NCBI GenBank assembly: GCA_003574685.1
Contig: QOCQ01000029.1
Coordinates: 1 to 57,262, forward strand
Source: Rhodospirillaceae bacterium SYSU D60007
GTDB lineage: Bacteria > Pseudomonadota > Alphaproteobacteria > Reyranellales > Reyranellaceae
Direction of reading: 5' to 3'
DNA: 57,262 nucleotides
Position numbers and translations under genes: made by a program. The notes beneath the pieces are model-generated. The model worked only from the letters and a program-made list of their open reading frames with translations, did no database searches and was not told where the DNA came from. This document shows, in pieces, positions 1-8,079 of this stretch; positions within the stretch are counted from its first letter, which is position 1, and every line of letters starts with the position of its first letter.

Positions 1-854
1 AGTGTCAGCTTCTCGATGCTCTGGCCCGCGATACTGAAGCTGACGGAGCTGTTCACCGTGTCTGTGCCCTGTCCGCTGGCCTCGACCACAGCATCCTCGG
101 TGTTGTCCACCACGTAGGTGTCGTTGCCGGCCTTGCCGACTATCCTGTCGGCGCCGGTGCCGCCGTTCAGCCGGTTGTTGCCGTTGTTCCCAACCAAGGC
201 GTTGCCGAGCGAGTTGCCGGTGCCGTTGAGGTTCGCCGTTCCGGTCAGCGCCAGCTTTTCAATGCTCTGGCCCGCAAGACTGAAGCTGACCGAGCTGTTA
301 ACCGTGTCCGTACCTTGTCCGCTGGCTTCGACCACTACATCCCCGGCATTGTCCACCACGTAAGTATCGTTGCCCGCCTTTCCTGCCATCCGGTCGGCAC
401 CCGTGCCGCCGTTCAGGAAGTCGTTTCCGGCACCGCCATCAATCAGGTCTGATCCGCCTTTTCCAAAGATCTCGTCACCGCCCCCATACCCCCGCAAAAC
501 ATCTCCAAAGTCGGTCCCTGCAATCGTGTCGTGGCCTGCGAGAATTGTCGATTTTGCCAGTTCATTCTGGTTGTTGATTGTCCATTTATAGAAAGTGGCG
601 GCTGGAATCTGGGCACGGAGATCAATGGTGACCCCGCCATCAAATACATCGCGGATTCGCGTGATGGTGCCCCCGGTAACGGACCCGTCGGCACCAATCG
701 TGAAGCCTGATCCGAAGAACTCTGTATAGTTCAGAAGATCGTCATACAAAATTATATAATTCGAGTATGCCTCAGCATAAGTGTAGTAGACCAAGTTTTC
801 TAGATTCAGGTCGTCCATATTCAATGGATAAGAAACGCCAGTGACTTGAGCCAA
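1..854 (-). CDS. RTX hemolysin-type calcium-binding protein, partial
   Basis: About 284 codons are visible and the gene runs off the left edge. I start it at a TTG (854) because AGGAGG lies 6 nt upstream and an in-frame TAG lies only a few codons further up. The next in-frame ATG, at 818, has no ribosome site. After a roughly 115-residue unique N-terminus come glycine/aspartate nonapeptides ([17 protein letters not shown]) and at least two copies of a longer module containing NDTYVVDN and [14 protein letters not shown], the usual arrangement of secreted RTX proteins that fold on binding calcium outside the cell. The C-terminal secretion signal is not in the window. The first 350 bases are clearly more AT-rich than neighbouring genes. 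The type I exporter at 12341-15414 could serve it, by inference. Confidence 0.88.
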   Translation of the reverse strand, partial: MAQVTGVSYPLNMDDLNLENLVYYTYAEAYSNYIILYDDLLNYTEFFGSGFTIGADGSVTGGTITRIRDVFDGGVTIDLRAQIPAATFYKWTINNQNELAKSTILAGHDTIAGTDFGDVLRGYGGGDEIFGKGGSDLIDGGAGNDFLNGGTGADRMAGKAGNDTYVVDNAGDVVVEASGQGTDTVNSSVSFSLAGQSIEKLALTGTANLNGTGNSLGNALVGNNGNNRLNGGTGADRIVGKAGNDTYVVDNTEDAVVEASGQGTDTVNSSVSFSIAGQSIEKLT

Positions 855-1174
855 GGCCGTCCTCCTAGATTTGCGCTAGGATTGTCGTCTGAACGCGCCG
901 ATCCAACTACGTAGCACAACTGCCTGCCGAACTGAGTCCTGCAAGCAGTCTGCTATTTAGTGATGGCCGTGGCGCGCCGCCCTAAGAGATTGGTCCATTG
1001 TGGTTCAACGGCTGCTGTCCGGGCGAGATGCCAGGCAGCCGGCGAACAGGCGCCACATCGCGCCCAAGTCTCTTTTTCTGGCTGTAGAGGTTGCACATGG
1101 CGGCGTTCCAGCCGGGAACACGGCTGGCCGCAACGCCGTTGCTGCGCCGGATTGGAGCGCTCTAGGCTGAGAGA
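855..1174. other. Intergenic, no gene seen
   Basis: These 320 bases separate the leftward RTX gene from the rightward zinc-ribbon ORF. Short ORFs exist on both strands but lack ribosome sites and recognisable protein features. Promoters for both neighbours should lie here; I could not place them. Confidence 0.5.
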
Positions 1175-1801
1175 ATGGCAACCAGACGGACAATCGGCGA
1201 CGTGGCCGCGCATGGCGCCCTTTTGCAGGCAAGCTGTCGCGCATGCGGGCACATGGCCGTGATTGACCCCCGCAGTCTGCCGGCGCGCTATCGCGCGATG
1301 GCTCTTGATGCCGTCGTTTTTCGCTGCACACGTTGCGGGGCGCGCGGGGGTGTGGCCGTGCGCCAGCCGCGCTCAAAGGCTTCACCGGCAAACCCGCAGC
1401 GCGTGGCCAACCTCTACGCCAATGGCGCGCATTTAGGCGCCCTGTGCAGCACGTGCCAGCCGGTGCGGCGCGTCTACTTCACGCTGGCGGAAATTGCATT
1501 GATCGGATCGCTAGGCGTGCTTAGCGTTGCCCCAACCCTCGACCGCGAAGCGAGCTGCGTGTTTGGTGTAGCAGGCGAATTGCTGATCGCATTCGCTCGG
1601 TGGCTTGTCCGTTGCGGCGACCGACCCTTCTTTCCCCTGAAGACGCTGCAATATTGCATAGTGCTGCGGATTCATCAACCGGCGCCTGCAACACACACTC
1701 GAACACTTACCGTGGGTCCTGGCGTGCGGATTGATGCGACGCAAGGAGGGATCGTGCACACCACAACCATGCCAGCAGACGATGTGGCGCTGAGACTGTA
1801 A
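1175..1801 (+). CDS. Zinc-ribbon-like hypothetical protein, 3' extent doubtful
   Basis: The first 60 residues look like a small zinc ribbon: CRACGH near residue 21 and CTRCGA near residue 51, separated by an LPARY-type helix. A second, partial copy follows near residues 78-110 (NLYANGAHLGALCSTC), suggesting a tandem duplication whose second half has lost its second cysteine pair. From about residue 115 on I see no family resemblance and the base composition drops. The last residues are in frame with what looks like the 5' end of the damaged GH88 gene that follows, so the ORF may be a remnant extended by chance rather than an intact 208-residue protein. Confidence 0.38.
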   Translation: MATRRTIGDVAAHGALLQASCRACGHMAVIDPRSLPARYRAMALDAVVFRCTRCGARGGVAVRQPRSKASPANPQRVANLYANGAHLGALCSTCQPVRRVYFTLAEIALIGSLGVLSVAPTLDREASCVFGVAGELLIAFARWLVRCGDRPFFPLKTLQYCIVLRIHQPAPATHTRTLTVGPGVRIDATQGGIVHTTTMPADDVALRL

Positions 1802-2913
1802 GAGAACGCGCGGCAGCGGATGATCGGACGGCTGCGCCATACGATCGCGGCACCGCTCGTTGGCTTTCCTGACCATGCGGACGTCGCGACTGGCCGGTGG
1901 ACCACCAAGGTTGATGCTGCACGGGCGGGTTCTTTGCAGGCTGGTTGTGGCTGGCGGCGAGAGAGCATCCGGAGCTCAAGGCTGCGGCGCAAAAGTGGGC
2001 CTATGCGCTGCGGCAGCGGGTGCGCTCGAAGACCCATTATCGCGGCATGCTGTTCTATCAGGGCACGGTACTGGGCGCCCTGCTGTTCGATGACAAACCG
2101 TCACGCGACCTCGCGATCGACGTGGCGCACGCGCTTGCGGACGACTTCAACGAGGCCGCAGGTGTCATCGGGCTTGGCGAGGAGGGCGAGGAGACCAGCA
2201 ATCTCGGTCCCGGCGAGACGACGGTCGACGCCATCGGCATGATTGCTGCCGTGCTGACATATGCCGCGCGCGAAACCGGCAACGCTCGTCTGCGCGATCT
2301 CGCGCGTCGCCATGCGCTGCGGCACATCGAATGGTGCGTGCGTGCCGATGGCTCGGTCTGCCAGTCGGCATCGTTCGATGTTGCTACGGGTGCCCTGCGG
2401 CGACGCTATACGCACAAGGGCTATTCGGAGCACAGCACCTGGGGACGTGCGCAGGCCTGGAGCATGCTGGGCTATGCCCTGTCGGCGATCTGGCTGCCGG
2501 AAGAGCGCCTCTTTCTCGACACAGCGCAGCGCATCGCGGACTGGTGGATCGCCAACGTTCCGGAGGATGGAGTCTCCTACTGGGATTTCGGTGACCCCAG
2601 GATTCCCGATACGCATCGCGATACCTCGGCACCGGCCATGGTGTCGGCGGCTCTTCTGAAGATTGCGGCGCTGACCGACGAAGCGCGCCGCGCGCGCTAT
2701 CGCGCAGCCGCCGAGCAGACCGTGAACACGCTGATACGTGACTGGCTCACACCGCTGGCGCCCGCCGAGACGCGCCCGGAAGGCATGCTGGTGGGCGCCT
2801 GCTATCACCCAACCATCGGACATGCCGTGAACTGCGAGGCGGTCTGGCCCGACTACTACCTGTTCGAGGCGTTGGAGGTGCTGACCGGCCGTCTCGAACC
2901 ATCCCGGCTCTGA
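1754..2913 (+). pseudogene. GH88 unsaturated glucuronyl hydrolase, apparently broken at the 5' end
   Basis: From 1945 on the frame encodes a GH88-type (alpha/alpha)6 barrel: GGFFAGWLWLA near the start, TVDAIGM carrying one catalytic Asp, YSEHSTWGRAQAW, YWDFGDP and HRDTSAPA. The family is usually near 370-390 residues; only 322 are open here. The missing N-terminus is in another frame: from 1820 one reads MIGRLRHTIAAPLVGFPDHA then GRWTT, the expected family start. Adding one base near 1915 would join the two as KVDGCTGGFFAGW. Further upstream AAGGAGGG (1743-1750) precedes a GTG (1754) in that frame, but a TAA interrupts at 1799-1801. One frameshift plus one stop suggests a decayed gene; sequencing error is possible. 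Residues 1945-2913 alone could still be translated from TTG 1945. Confidence 0.62.
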
Positions 2914-2922
2914 CACCACACC

Positions 2923-3249
2923 TCAGCGCATGTTGGTCATGATCTGCTGCTTTGCCACAAGCTGGAAGTCGTGCAGGCGCGCACGCACGGTGTGGTCGGC
3001 GATCGGCTTGCCGGCGGCGCGCAGGTCGCTGCCGACCTTCTCGACCACTTCCTCCTCGCCTGCCTTGTCGATATCGACTGACACCAGCTCACTGGCGTAG
3101 GCCTCGGCGTCGGCACCGCTCTTGCCCATCTGCTGGGCGGCCCACAGCCCCAGCAGGCGGTCGCGGCGGGCGGCAACCTTGAACCGCAGCTCTTCGTCGG
3201 TCCTGAACTTGGTCTCGAAGGCTTTCTCGCGATCGTCGAAGGTTGTCAT
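2923..3249 (-). CDS. ATPase inhibitor subunit zeta (DUF1476)
   Basis: A 108-residue protein beginning MTTFDDREKAFETKF and continuing LRFKVAARRDRLLGLWAAQQ. This is the signature of the alphaproteobacterial zeta inhibitor, which binds F1 and blocks rotation in the ATP-hydrolysing direction. The family is about 100-110 residues, so the gene looks complete. ATG 3249 is chosen because GGGGGG lies 6 nt upstream; an in-frame TTG at 3255 would sit too close to that site. It stands alone, on the opposite strand to the GH88 remnant. Function is from family knowledge. Confidence 0.9.
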   Translation of the reverse strand: MTTFDDREKAFETKFRTDEELRFKVAARRDRLLGLWAAQQMGKSGADAEAYASELVSVDIDKAGEEEVVEKVGSDLRAAGKPIADHTVRARLHDFQLVAKQQIMTNMR

Positions 3250-3284
3250 GCTCAACCCCCCTGAACTCTCGTGCCTCGCCTCGT

Positions 3285-3977
3285 CTACATGCCCGCCGAC
3301 ATCAGGCGCGGGACATGGATATGGTTCTCGACCTGCCGGACGTCGGGCACGCTTTCAGCCGCCACGCGGCAGGCGTCACGGATGGCCTCGCTGGACGCCC
3401 ATCCCCAGAGATGCACGACGCCATCATGGACGATGACGTTGCTCGACCACAAGCCGGCCCAGGGCTGGCGCCGGAATTCATCGACGATGCGCTGGCGAAT
3501 CGCCGCGTCGTCCTGATGCGCCGAGGCAGTGCTGCTGGCCCGGCTCACGAAGAGCTGCAGCAGGTTCGTGCGGCTGATCAGGCCCACCGGCCGGCCGTCG
3601 CGCACAACGGGAACGGTGTGGATGCGGCGGCTCTCCATGAGGTCCGCCACATCGGCCAGCTCGGTATCCTCGTCCACCGACACGATATCGCGCGACATCA
3701 CATCGCCCACCTGGCGGGCGTGCGACTTCACGTACTCCCGCGCGAGAACTTCCCCCGGCGTGATGGCGCGCAGCCACCACGAACGCTCGTGCATGGTACC
3801 GGTCTCCGCCCGGTGCAGCAGGTCCGTCTCGCTGACGATCCCTGCCAGGCGACCCTCCCCATCGATGACGGCGACGGCGCCAATATGCTGTGAGAGAAGC
3901 AGTTTCGCGGCGTCAATAACCGGCGTGTGCGGACTGACGGTCGGCACATCGCGGGACATCACATCCCTGGCCCTCAT
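3285..3977 (-). CDS. CBS-domain pair plus BON domain protein
   Basis: 230 residues. Two CBS motifs occupy roughly residues 1-140: ARDVMSRDVPTVSP followed by GAVAVIDGEGRLAGIVSETDLL, then VGDVMSRDIVSVDED followed by HTVPVVRDGRPVGLISRTNLL. A C-terminal BON domain (IVHDGVVHLWGW, residues about 165-225) follows. CBS pairs usually sense adenosyl ligands; BON domains bind membranes or other proteins. This CBS-CBS-BON layout is common in alphaproteobacteria and has no firmly assigned role. I start at ATG 3977, with GGAGG 5 nt upstream, rather than at the upstream ATG codons at 3989 and 4010. Confidence 0.85.
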   Translation of the reverse strand: MRARDVMSRDVPTVSPHTPVIDAAKLLLSQHIGAVAVIDGEGRLAGIVSETDLLHRAETGTMHERSWWLRAITPGEVLAREYVKSHARQVGDVMSRDIVSVDEDTELADVADLMESRRIHTVPVVRDGRPVGLISRTNLLQLFVSRASSTASAHQDDAAIRQRIVDEFRRQPWAGLWSSNVIVHDGVVHLWGWASSEAIRDACRVAAESVPDVRQVENHIHVPRLMSAGM

Positions 3978-4076
3978 GGCCACCTCCATGCCCAACCTGC
4001 AGCTTGACATGGGGAGCGGCCGTTGCCGTTCAAGCGGCGAAACGGCCGGCGTGAGCAGTCAGTCAGCGCTCTCGGC

Positions 4077-5147
4077 TCAGGTGGCCGACACCTCACGCAC
4101 CGTGATGCGATAGCCTGCGGCGTCCGGATCGATGCCGTCCAGCGGGCCGCTGGCGGTGTCGCCCTCGGGGTACATGAAATAGTTCACCACCGTGTCGCCC
4201 GGCGCCAGCCGCACATCGCGCGCGTGGTTGAACGCAATCCAGTTGCCTTCCCACGCGCCGAACAGGAAGCGCCGCAGCCCGGGCATGCGGGGGTCGTCGA
4301 GGGCGAGTTTGTCGTCGAGCACCACCTTGCGGATGTCCGCGGGGTCCGCGGGGATCCAGCCGATGCCGGAAACCCAGAACTCGGCCCGGCAATGCTGCGC
4401 CCGGCTGATGTCGGCATTGCGCGCGCCCATGGCCGGGTAGTGCGCCGACGGTGCCGTGCGCACGCCGTAGACGCCGCGCGCCGGCACGCCGGCAGCGCGC
4501 GACAGGCCGACGAACAGCGCGTTGAGGTCGGCACACTTGCCCCCGAGATTGCCGCTCACCAGCATGGCGCGGATGTCGCCGATGCCGCAGCCGCGGACAT
4601 TGGGGTCGCGGAAGGTATTCCCGACGATCCAGTCGTAGATCGCCTGGGCTTTCGCCAGCGGATCGCGCTTGCTGCCGACAATTCGGTCGGCAGTCTCCCT
4701 GACGATGCCGTCGGTGGTGATCATGGCATTGGGCTTGAGGAACTTCGCGACATGCTCCGGTATCGTGCCGCCCGATGCCGCGCCGAAGTCGCTGCGGCGA
4801 TCAAGGGTGCCGACCCGCGTCGTCAGCGTCACCGTACGCGGACCAGTACCGTCGCTCCACGCCGCGTGGAAGGCACGAACGCCTGTCCCGGTGTCCCGGT
4901 AGATCCCGAGCGCCGGCGCATTGCTGCTCCAGGTGACGGACTCCACGCGTTGCCAGGGTGTGTCCTGCGGCAGGGGCAGCCACAGCCGCGTGCGGCCTGT
5001 ATCGGCAGTGCGGTTGACGGTGACGGCAAGCTCAAAGGACCGCCAGGGTTCCGTGGTACCGGCGGGCGTTGCGCGCACCGCGGATGGCGCGTGCAGCATC
5101 ACTAGGGGCGAGGCGGCGGCAGCGGCCACAAACGAGCGGCGCTTCAT
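4077..5147 (-). CDS. Exported transglutaminase-like domain protein
   Basis: 356 residues. It begins MKRRSFVAAAAASPLVML, a twin-arginine-like or Sec signal ending near SAVRA, so it is probably periplasmic. The transglutaminase-like core lies near residues 170-270: KAQAIYDWIVGNTFRDP, then GNLGGKCADLNALFVGLSRA with the candidate nucleophilic Cys, RGVYGVRTAPS, and HCRAEFWVSGIGWIPADPAD with the His/Asp pair. The start at 5147 has GGAGGA 7 nt upstream; the frame stays open further upstream but that part looks non-coding. Such domains act as peptidases or amidases on protein or cell-wall substrates; this one's substrate is unknown. It is divergent from the crotonase gene at 5464. Confidence 0.82.
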   Translation of the reverse strand: MKRRSFVAAAAASPLVMLHAPSAVRATPAGTTEPWRSFELAVTVNRTADTGRTRLWLPLPQDTPWQRVESVTWSSNAPALGIYRDTGTGVRAFHAAWSDGTGPRTVTLTTRVGTLDRRSDFGAASGGTIPEHVAKFLKPNAMITTDGIVRETADRIVGSKRDPLAKAQAIYDWIVGNTFRDPNVRGCGIGDIRAMLVSGNLGGKCADLNALFVGLSRAAGVPARGVYGVRTAPSAHYPAMGARNADISRAQHCRAEFWVSGIGWIPADPADIRKVVLDDKLALDDPRMPGLRRFLFGAWEGNWIAFNHARDVRLAPGDTVVNYFMYPEGDTASGPLDGIDPDAAGYRITVREVSAT

Positions 5148-5463
5148 CGAGAGTCCTCCAAGGCGCGCCCGTCGCCCTTCGGCAGGACGCACGTCAGCAA
5201 TTGTCTGATGCTGGATGGGGAGCGGAGGTCGTCCCGGCCCGGTTGTCCCGGATTGCGTGAACCAGATGGCTCGTCGGCGCCCGGACCGGGCAGCGCTTCG
5301 AAGCCGACCCCGACTGCGCGCGTCCATCCAAGAACGACTACAGGCCCGTGTCAATCTCCGCCGGGGCAAGCCTGTTCCGAGACGCGAACCCGGCAGCTTG
5401 CATCGCTGGCAACGCGCGGCGACCCGTGCTGGATTGAGGCAGCCCTGCATTCCGGAGAGAACC
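5148..5463. other. Divergent intergenic region
   Basis: These 316 bases lie between the divergent transglutaminase-like and crotonase genes and must hold both promoters. Open frames crossing it are extensions of the two neighbours without ribosome sites. I saw no convincing operator. Confidence 0.45.
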
Positions 5464-6264
5464 ATGAGCGAACCCCACGTCCTGGCGGAAGCGAAGGATG
5501 GCATCGGCTGGATCACGCTGAACCGGCCGGCCGTGTTGAACGCCCTGTCGCACGAGATGACCGAGGGACTGATCGCCGCCTCGCGCGATTTCGAGCGAGA
5601 TCCGGCGGTGCGCTGCGTGGTGATCCGCGGCGCCGGCACGCATTTCATGGCCGGCGGCGACATCAAGGGCTTTCACAAGGCGCTGACCGAGAGCCGCGAG
5701 GCGCACCTCGCCGGCTTCGAGATGCGCGTGGTGAAGGCGCATCAGCTCATCTACCACCTCAGGCGCATGCCCAAGCCGGTGCTGGCATCGGTGCAGGGGG
5801 CGGCGGCGGGCTTCGGACTGAGCCTGATCCTTGCCTGCGATCTGGCGATGGCGGCGGACGACTCGTTCTTCACGCTGGCCTACCGGCATATCGGTTTGTC
5901 GGCCGATGGCGGCGCGACCTACTTCCTGCCGCGTATCGTGGGCGAACGCCGGGCGCTGGAGATCGCCTTGCTGGGCGAGCGCTTTACCGCGCAGAAGGCA
6001 CAGGAGATCGGCATCCTGAACTGGCTGGTGCCGAAGGACCGGCTGGCCGACGAAACGCTCACGCTGGCGCGCAAGCTGGCCGACGGCCCGACCTTCGCCC
6101 TGGGCAAGGCCAAGCAGCTCATCCGCAGCTCGCTCGACAATTCATGGGACGAGCACTCGCACCGTGAGGCGGAGTACCTCGCCGCCTGCGCCGCCACTGA
6201 AGACCATTTCGAAGGCCTCAACGCCTTTCTCGAAAAGCGCAAACCCGCGTTCAAAGGGCGTTAG
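5464..6264 (+). CDS. Enoyl-CoA hydratase/isomerase (crotonase family)
   Basis: 266 residues, the normal size for the family. The N-terminus MSEPHVLAEAKDGIGWITLN is followed by GAGTHFMAGGDIKGF and GAAAGFGLSLILACD, the two oxyanion-hole segments, and GLSADGGATYFLPR. The first Glu of true hydratases (GGGxE) is missing (GFGLS), and an Asp occupies the second catalytic segment. That pattern is seen in PaaG-like enoyl-CoA isomerases, so isomerisation is as likely as hydration. ATG 5464 is preceded by GGAGAGAACC. It acts on acyl-CoA thioesters in the cytoplasm and is one of many beta-oxidation genes in the window. Confidence 0.88.
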   Translation: MSEPHVLAEAKDGIGWITLNRPAVLNALSHEMTEGLIAASRDFERDPAVRCVVIRGAGTHFMAGGDIKGFHKALTESREAHLAGFEMRVVKAHQLIYHLRRMPKPVLASVQGAAAGFGLSLILACDLAMAADDSFFTLAYRHIGLSADGGATYFLPRIVGERRALEIALLGERFTAQKAQEIGILNWLVPKDRLADETLTLARKLADGPTFALGKAKQLIRSSLDNSWDEHSHREAEYLAACAATEDHFEGLNAFLEKRKPAFKGR

Positions 6265-6304
6265 GAGGCAAAACGCATACGAGGCGACGTACCGTCGAAA
6301 TACC

Positions 6305-6333
6305 CTTCATGGTTCGACAGGCTCACCATGAAG
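6305..6333. repeat. 29-bp palindromic repeat, family A, copy 1
   Basis: Reads CTTCATGGTTCGACAGGCTC then ACCATGAAG. The 9-bp ends are inverted repeats. It lies between convergent genes, just after the stop of the leftward hydrolase. Confidence 0.85.
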
Positions 6334-6341
6334 CGGGTTCC

Positions 6342-7088
6342 CTACGCGATGGTCTCGCGCTCGACGGAGCCCTGGACCACCGTTTCGAGACGCTCGACCA
6401 GGGTTTCGGGCATGGACAGGAACGGTGAGTGGCCGCTGTCGAGCGTCAGCACCTTGCAGGGAGTCTGCTGCAGCATCCAGCGCTGCATGTTGAGCGTGAT
6501 GGCGTTGTCGCGCAGGCACTCGATGTACCAGCGCGGCACAGAGCCGAAACGCTCTTCGGTATAGACCATCGGCGTGGTGGCGATGCTGGCGACCTGCGGC
6601 CGCAGCCGCGCCATCGCCTTGTAGACGTCGTCCGGATCGCAGTCGTTGTAGAACAGCGCCGGTACGTTGGTGCGCTTGAAGGTATAGGTGCGCCCGTCCG
6701 GGCCAAATTCGAGGGAGCGGCGGATCAGCGCGTCGGGCTCGCGCCCCGTAACCTCGCGACCGGTCATGCCGGGCGGCGGCAGCATCGCCGTGAGATAAAC
6801 GAGCGCGCGGACCTTTCGCCGGCGCGCCTCGGCGGCGTGCGTGATCGTCAGGCCGCCAAGACTGTGCCCGACCAGGATCGGCGGGTCCGTTTCCTTGTCG
6901 AGGATCTTGGAGACAAACGCCACGTAGACCGACAGGTCGACGGTAGCCACCGGCGTGTTGTGATCGTCGCCGCTGCCGGGCAGGTCGGGCGCGAGCACAC
7001 GGTGGCCGCGCTGCTCCAGCAGCGGCGCGACCTTCTCCCAGCACCAGCCGCCATGACCGGCACCGTGAATCAGCAGGAATGTCGCCAT
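6342..7088 (-). CDS. Alpha/beta hydrolase, plant-esterase-like
   Basis: 248 residues. MATFLLIHGAGHGGWCWEKV gives the oxyanion-hole HGAGHGGW motif. The nucleophile elbow is GHSLGG (Ser near residue 95) and the C-terminal LDSGHSPFLSMPE supplies the catalytic His. The sequence resembles the salicylate/methyl-ester esterase and hydroxynitrile lyase branch; bacterial members are esterases of unknown substrate. No signal peptide, so cytoplasmic. It ends at family A copy 1 and sits 18 bp downstream of the SDR at 7107, with which it may be co-transcribed. Confidence 0.85.
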   Translation of the reverse strand: MATFLLIHGAGHGGWCWEKVAPLLEQRGHRVLAPDLPGSGDDHNTPVATVDLSVYVAFVSKILDKETDPPILVGHSLGGLTITHAAEARRRKVRALVYLTAMLPPPGMTGREVTGREPDALIRRSLEFGPDGRTYTFKRTNVPALFYNDCDPDDVYKAMARLRPQVASIATTPMVYTEERFGSVPRWYIECLRDNAITLNMQRWMLQQTPCKVLTLDSGHSPFLSMPETLVERLETVVQGSVERETIA

Positions 7089-7106
7089 CCGCCAGCCTCC
7101 TGACCG

Positions 7107-7961
7107 TCAGGGCTGGCCGACAAGCGTCTTCGACCCCGGCGCGGGAACGAAGAAGTCCGGCGCAAGCTCGGCGCCAGGCGTGACGGCGTATCTGTCGAGA
7201 TCTGCGACACCGGCGCGCGTGAGCACCTCGTCGTCGATGAAGAAATTGCCGGTGCAGGCGCGGCTGGGCTGCGTGAGTATCCAGTGGGCGGCGTCGGCCA
7301 TGATTTCCGGCGTGCGGCTGCGCTTCATCAGTTCATCACCGCCCAGCAGGTTCTTTACCGCGGCGGTGGCGATGGTGGTGCGCGGCCACAGGCAGTTGAA
7401 CGCAATGCCATCGTCGCGGAACTCCGCCGCCATGGCCCAGGAATAGATGCTCATGCTGAACTTCGCGAGCGTATAGGCGGCATGCGGCTTGAACCACTTC
7501 ACGTCGAAGTCAAGCGGCGGCGATAGGGTGAGCACATGCGGATTGGCCGCCTTCTTCAGGTGGGGAATGCACTTCTGCGACACCAGGAAAGTGCCGCGGC
7601 CGTTGATCTGGTGCATCAGATCGTAGCGCTTCATCGGCGTCTGGAGCGTGCCGGCCAGATGGATGGCGCTGGCGTTGTTCACCAGAATGTCGAGGCCACC
7701 GAAGCGTTCGACGGTCTGGGCGACAGCCGCCTCCACGCCCTGCTCGTCGCGGATGTCGACGGCAAGGGGAAGCGCCTTGCCGCCGGCTTTCTCGATGTCC
7801 TCGGCGGCCGTGAAGATGGTGCCGGGCAGGCGCGGATCGGGCGCCGCCGTCTTGGCCGCGATCGCGATGTTGGCGCCGTCGCGCGCCGCACGCAACGCAA
7901 TGGCCAGCCCGATGCCGCGGCTGGCACCGGTGATGAACAGCGTCTTGCCGTTGAGACTCAT
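7107..7961 (-). CDS. Short-chain dehydrogenase, HSDL2-like
   Basis: 284 residues. The N-terminal Rossmann fold shows GASRGIGLAIALRAARDGAN, the cofactor-binding TGxxxGxG motif, and NNASAIHL. The active site is LTLSPP with YTLAK (Tyr-x-x-x-Lys) near residues 150-175. The unusual INGRGTFLVSQKCIPHL and CLWPRTTIATAAVKNLLGG segments match the hydroxysteroid-dehydrogenase-like protein 2 branch, which is linked to lipid metabolism in eukaryotes. The exact substrate is unknown. It probably forms a leftward unit with the hydrolase at 6342. Confidence 0.85.
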   Translation of the reverse strand: MSLNGKTLFITGASRGIGLAIALRAARDGANIAIAAKTAAPDPRLPGTIFTAAEDIEKAGGKALPLAVDIRDEQGVEAAVAQTVERFGGLDILVNNASAIHLAGTLQTPMKRYDLMHQINGRGTFLVSQKCIPHLKKAANPHVLTLSPPLDFDVKWFKPHAAYTLAKFSMSIYSWAMAAEFRDDGIAFNCLWPRTTIATAAVKNLLGGDELMKRSRTPEIMADAAHWILTQPSRACTGNFFIDDEVLTRAGVADLDRYAVTPGAELAPDFFVPAPGSKTLVGQP

Positions 7962-8079
7962 GCGCGTCCCCGTCCGTGGTCGGGCGCTGCGCCCGCTTGC
8001 TGCTTAAACCCGCATCTGCCGGCGGGCAAGGCTCGTGCCATGCGGCGCAAACGGGGGTGCCGTGCGTTCCTCCACGTCA

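Noticed and set aside
5215-5463. N-terminal extension of the crotonase gene
   Set aside because: No ribosome site and no family similarity; ATG 5464 has GGAGAG and the normal N-terminus.
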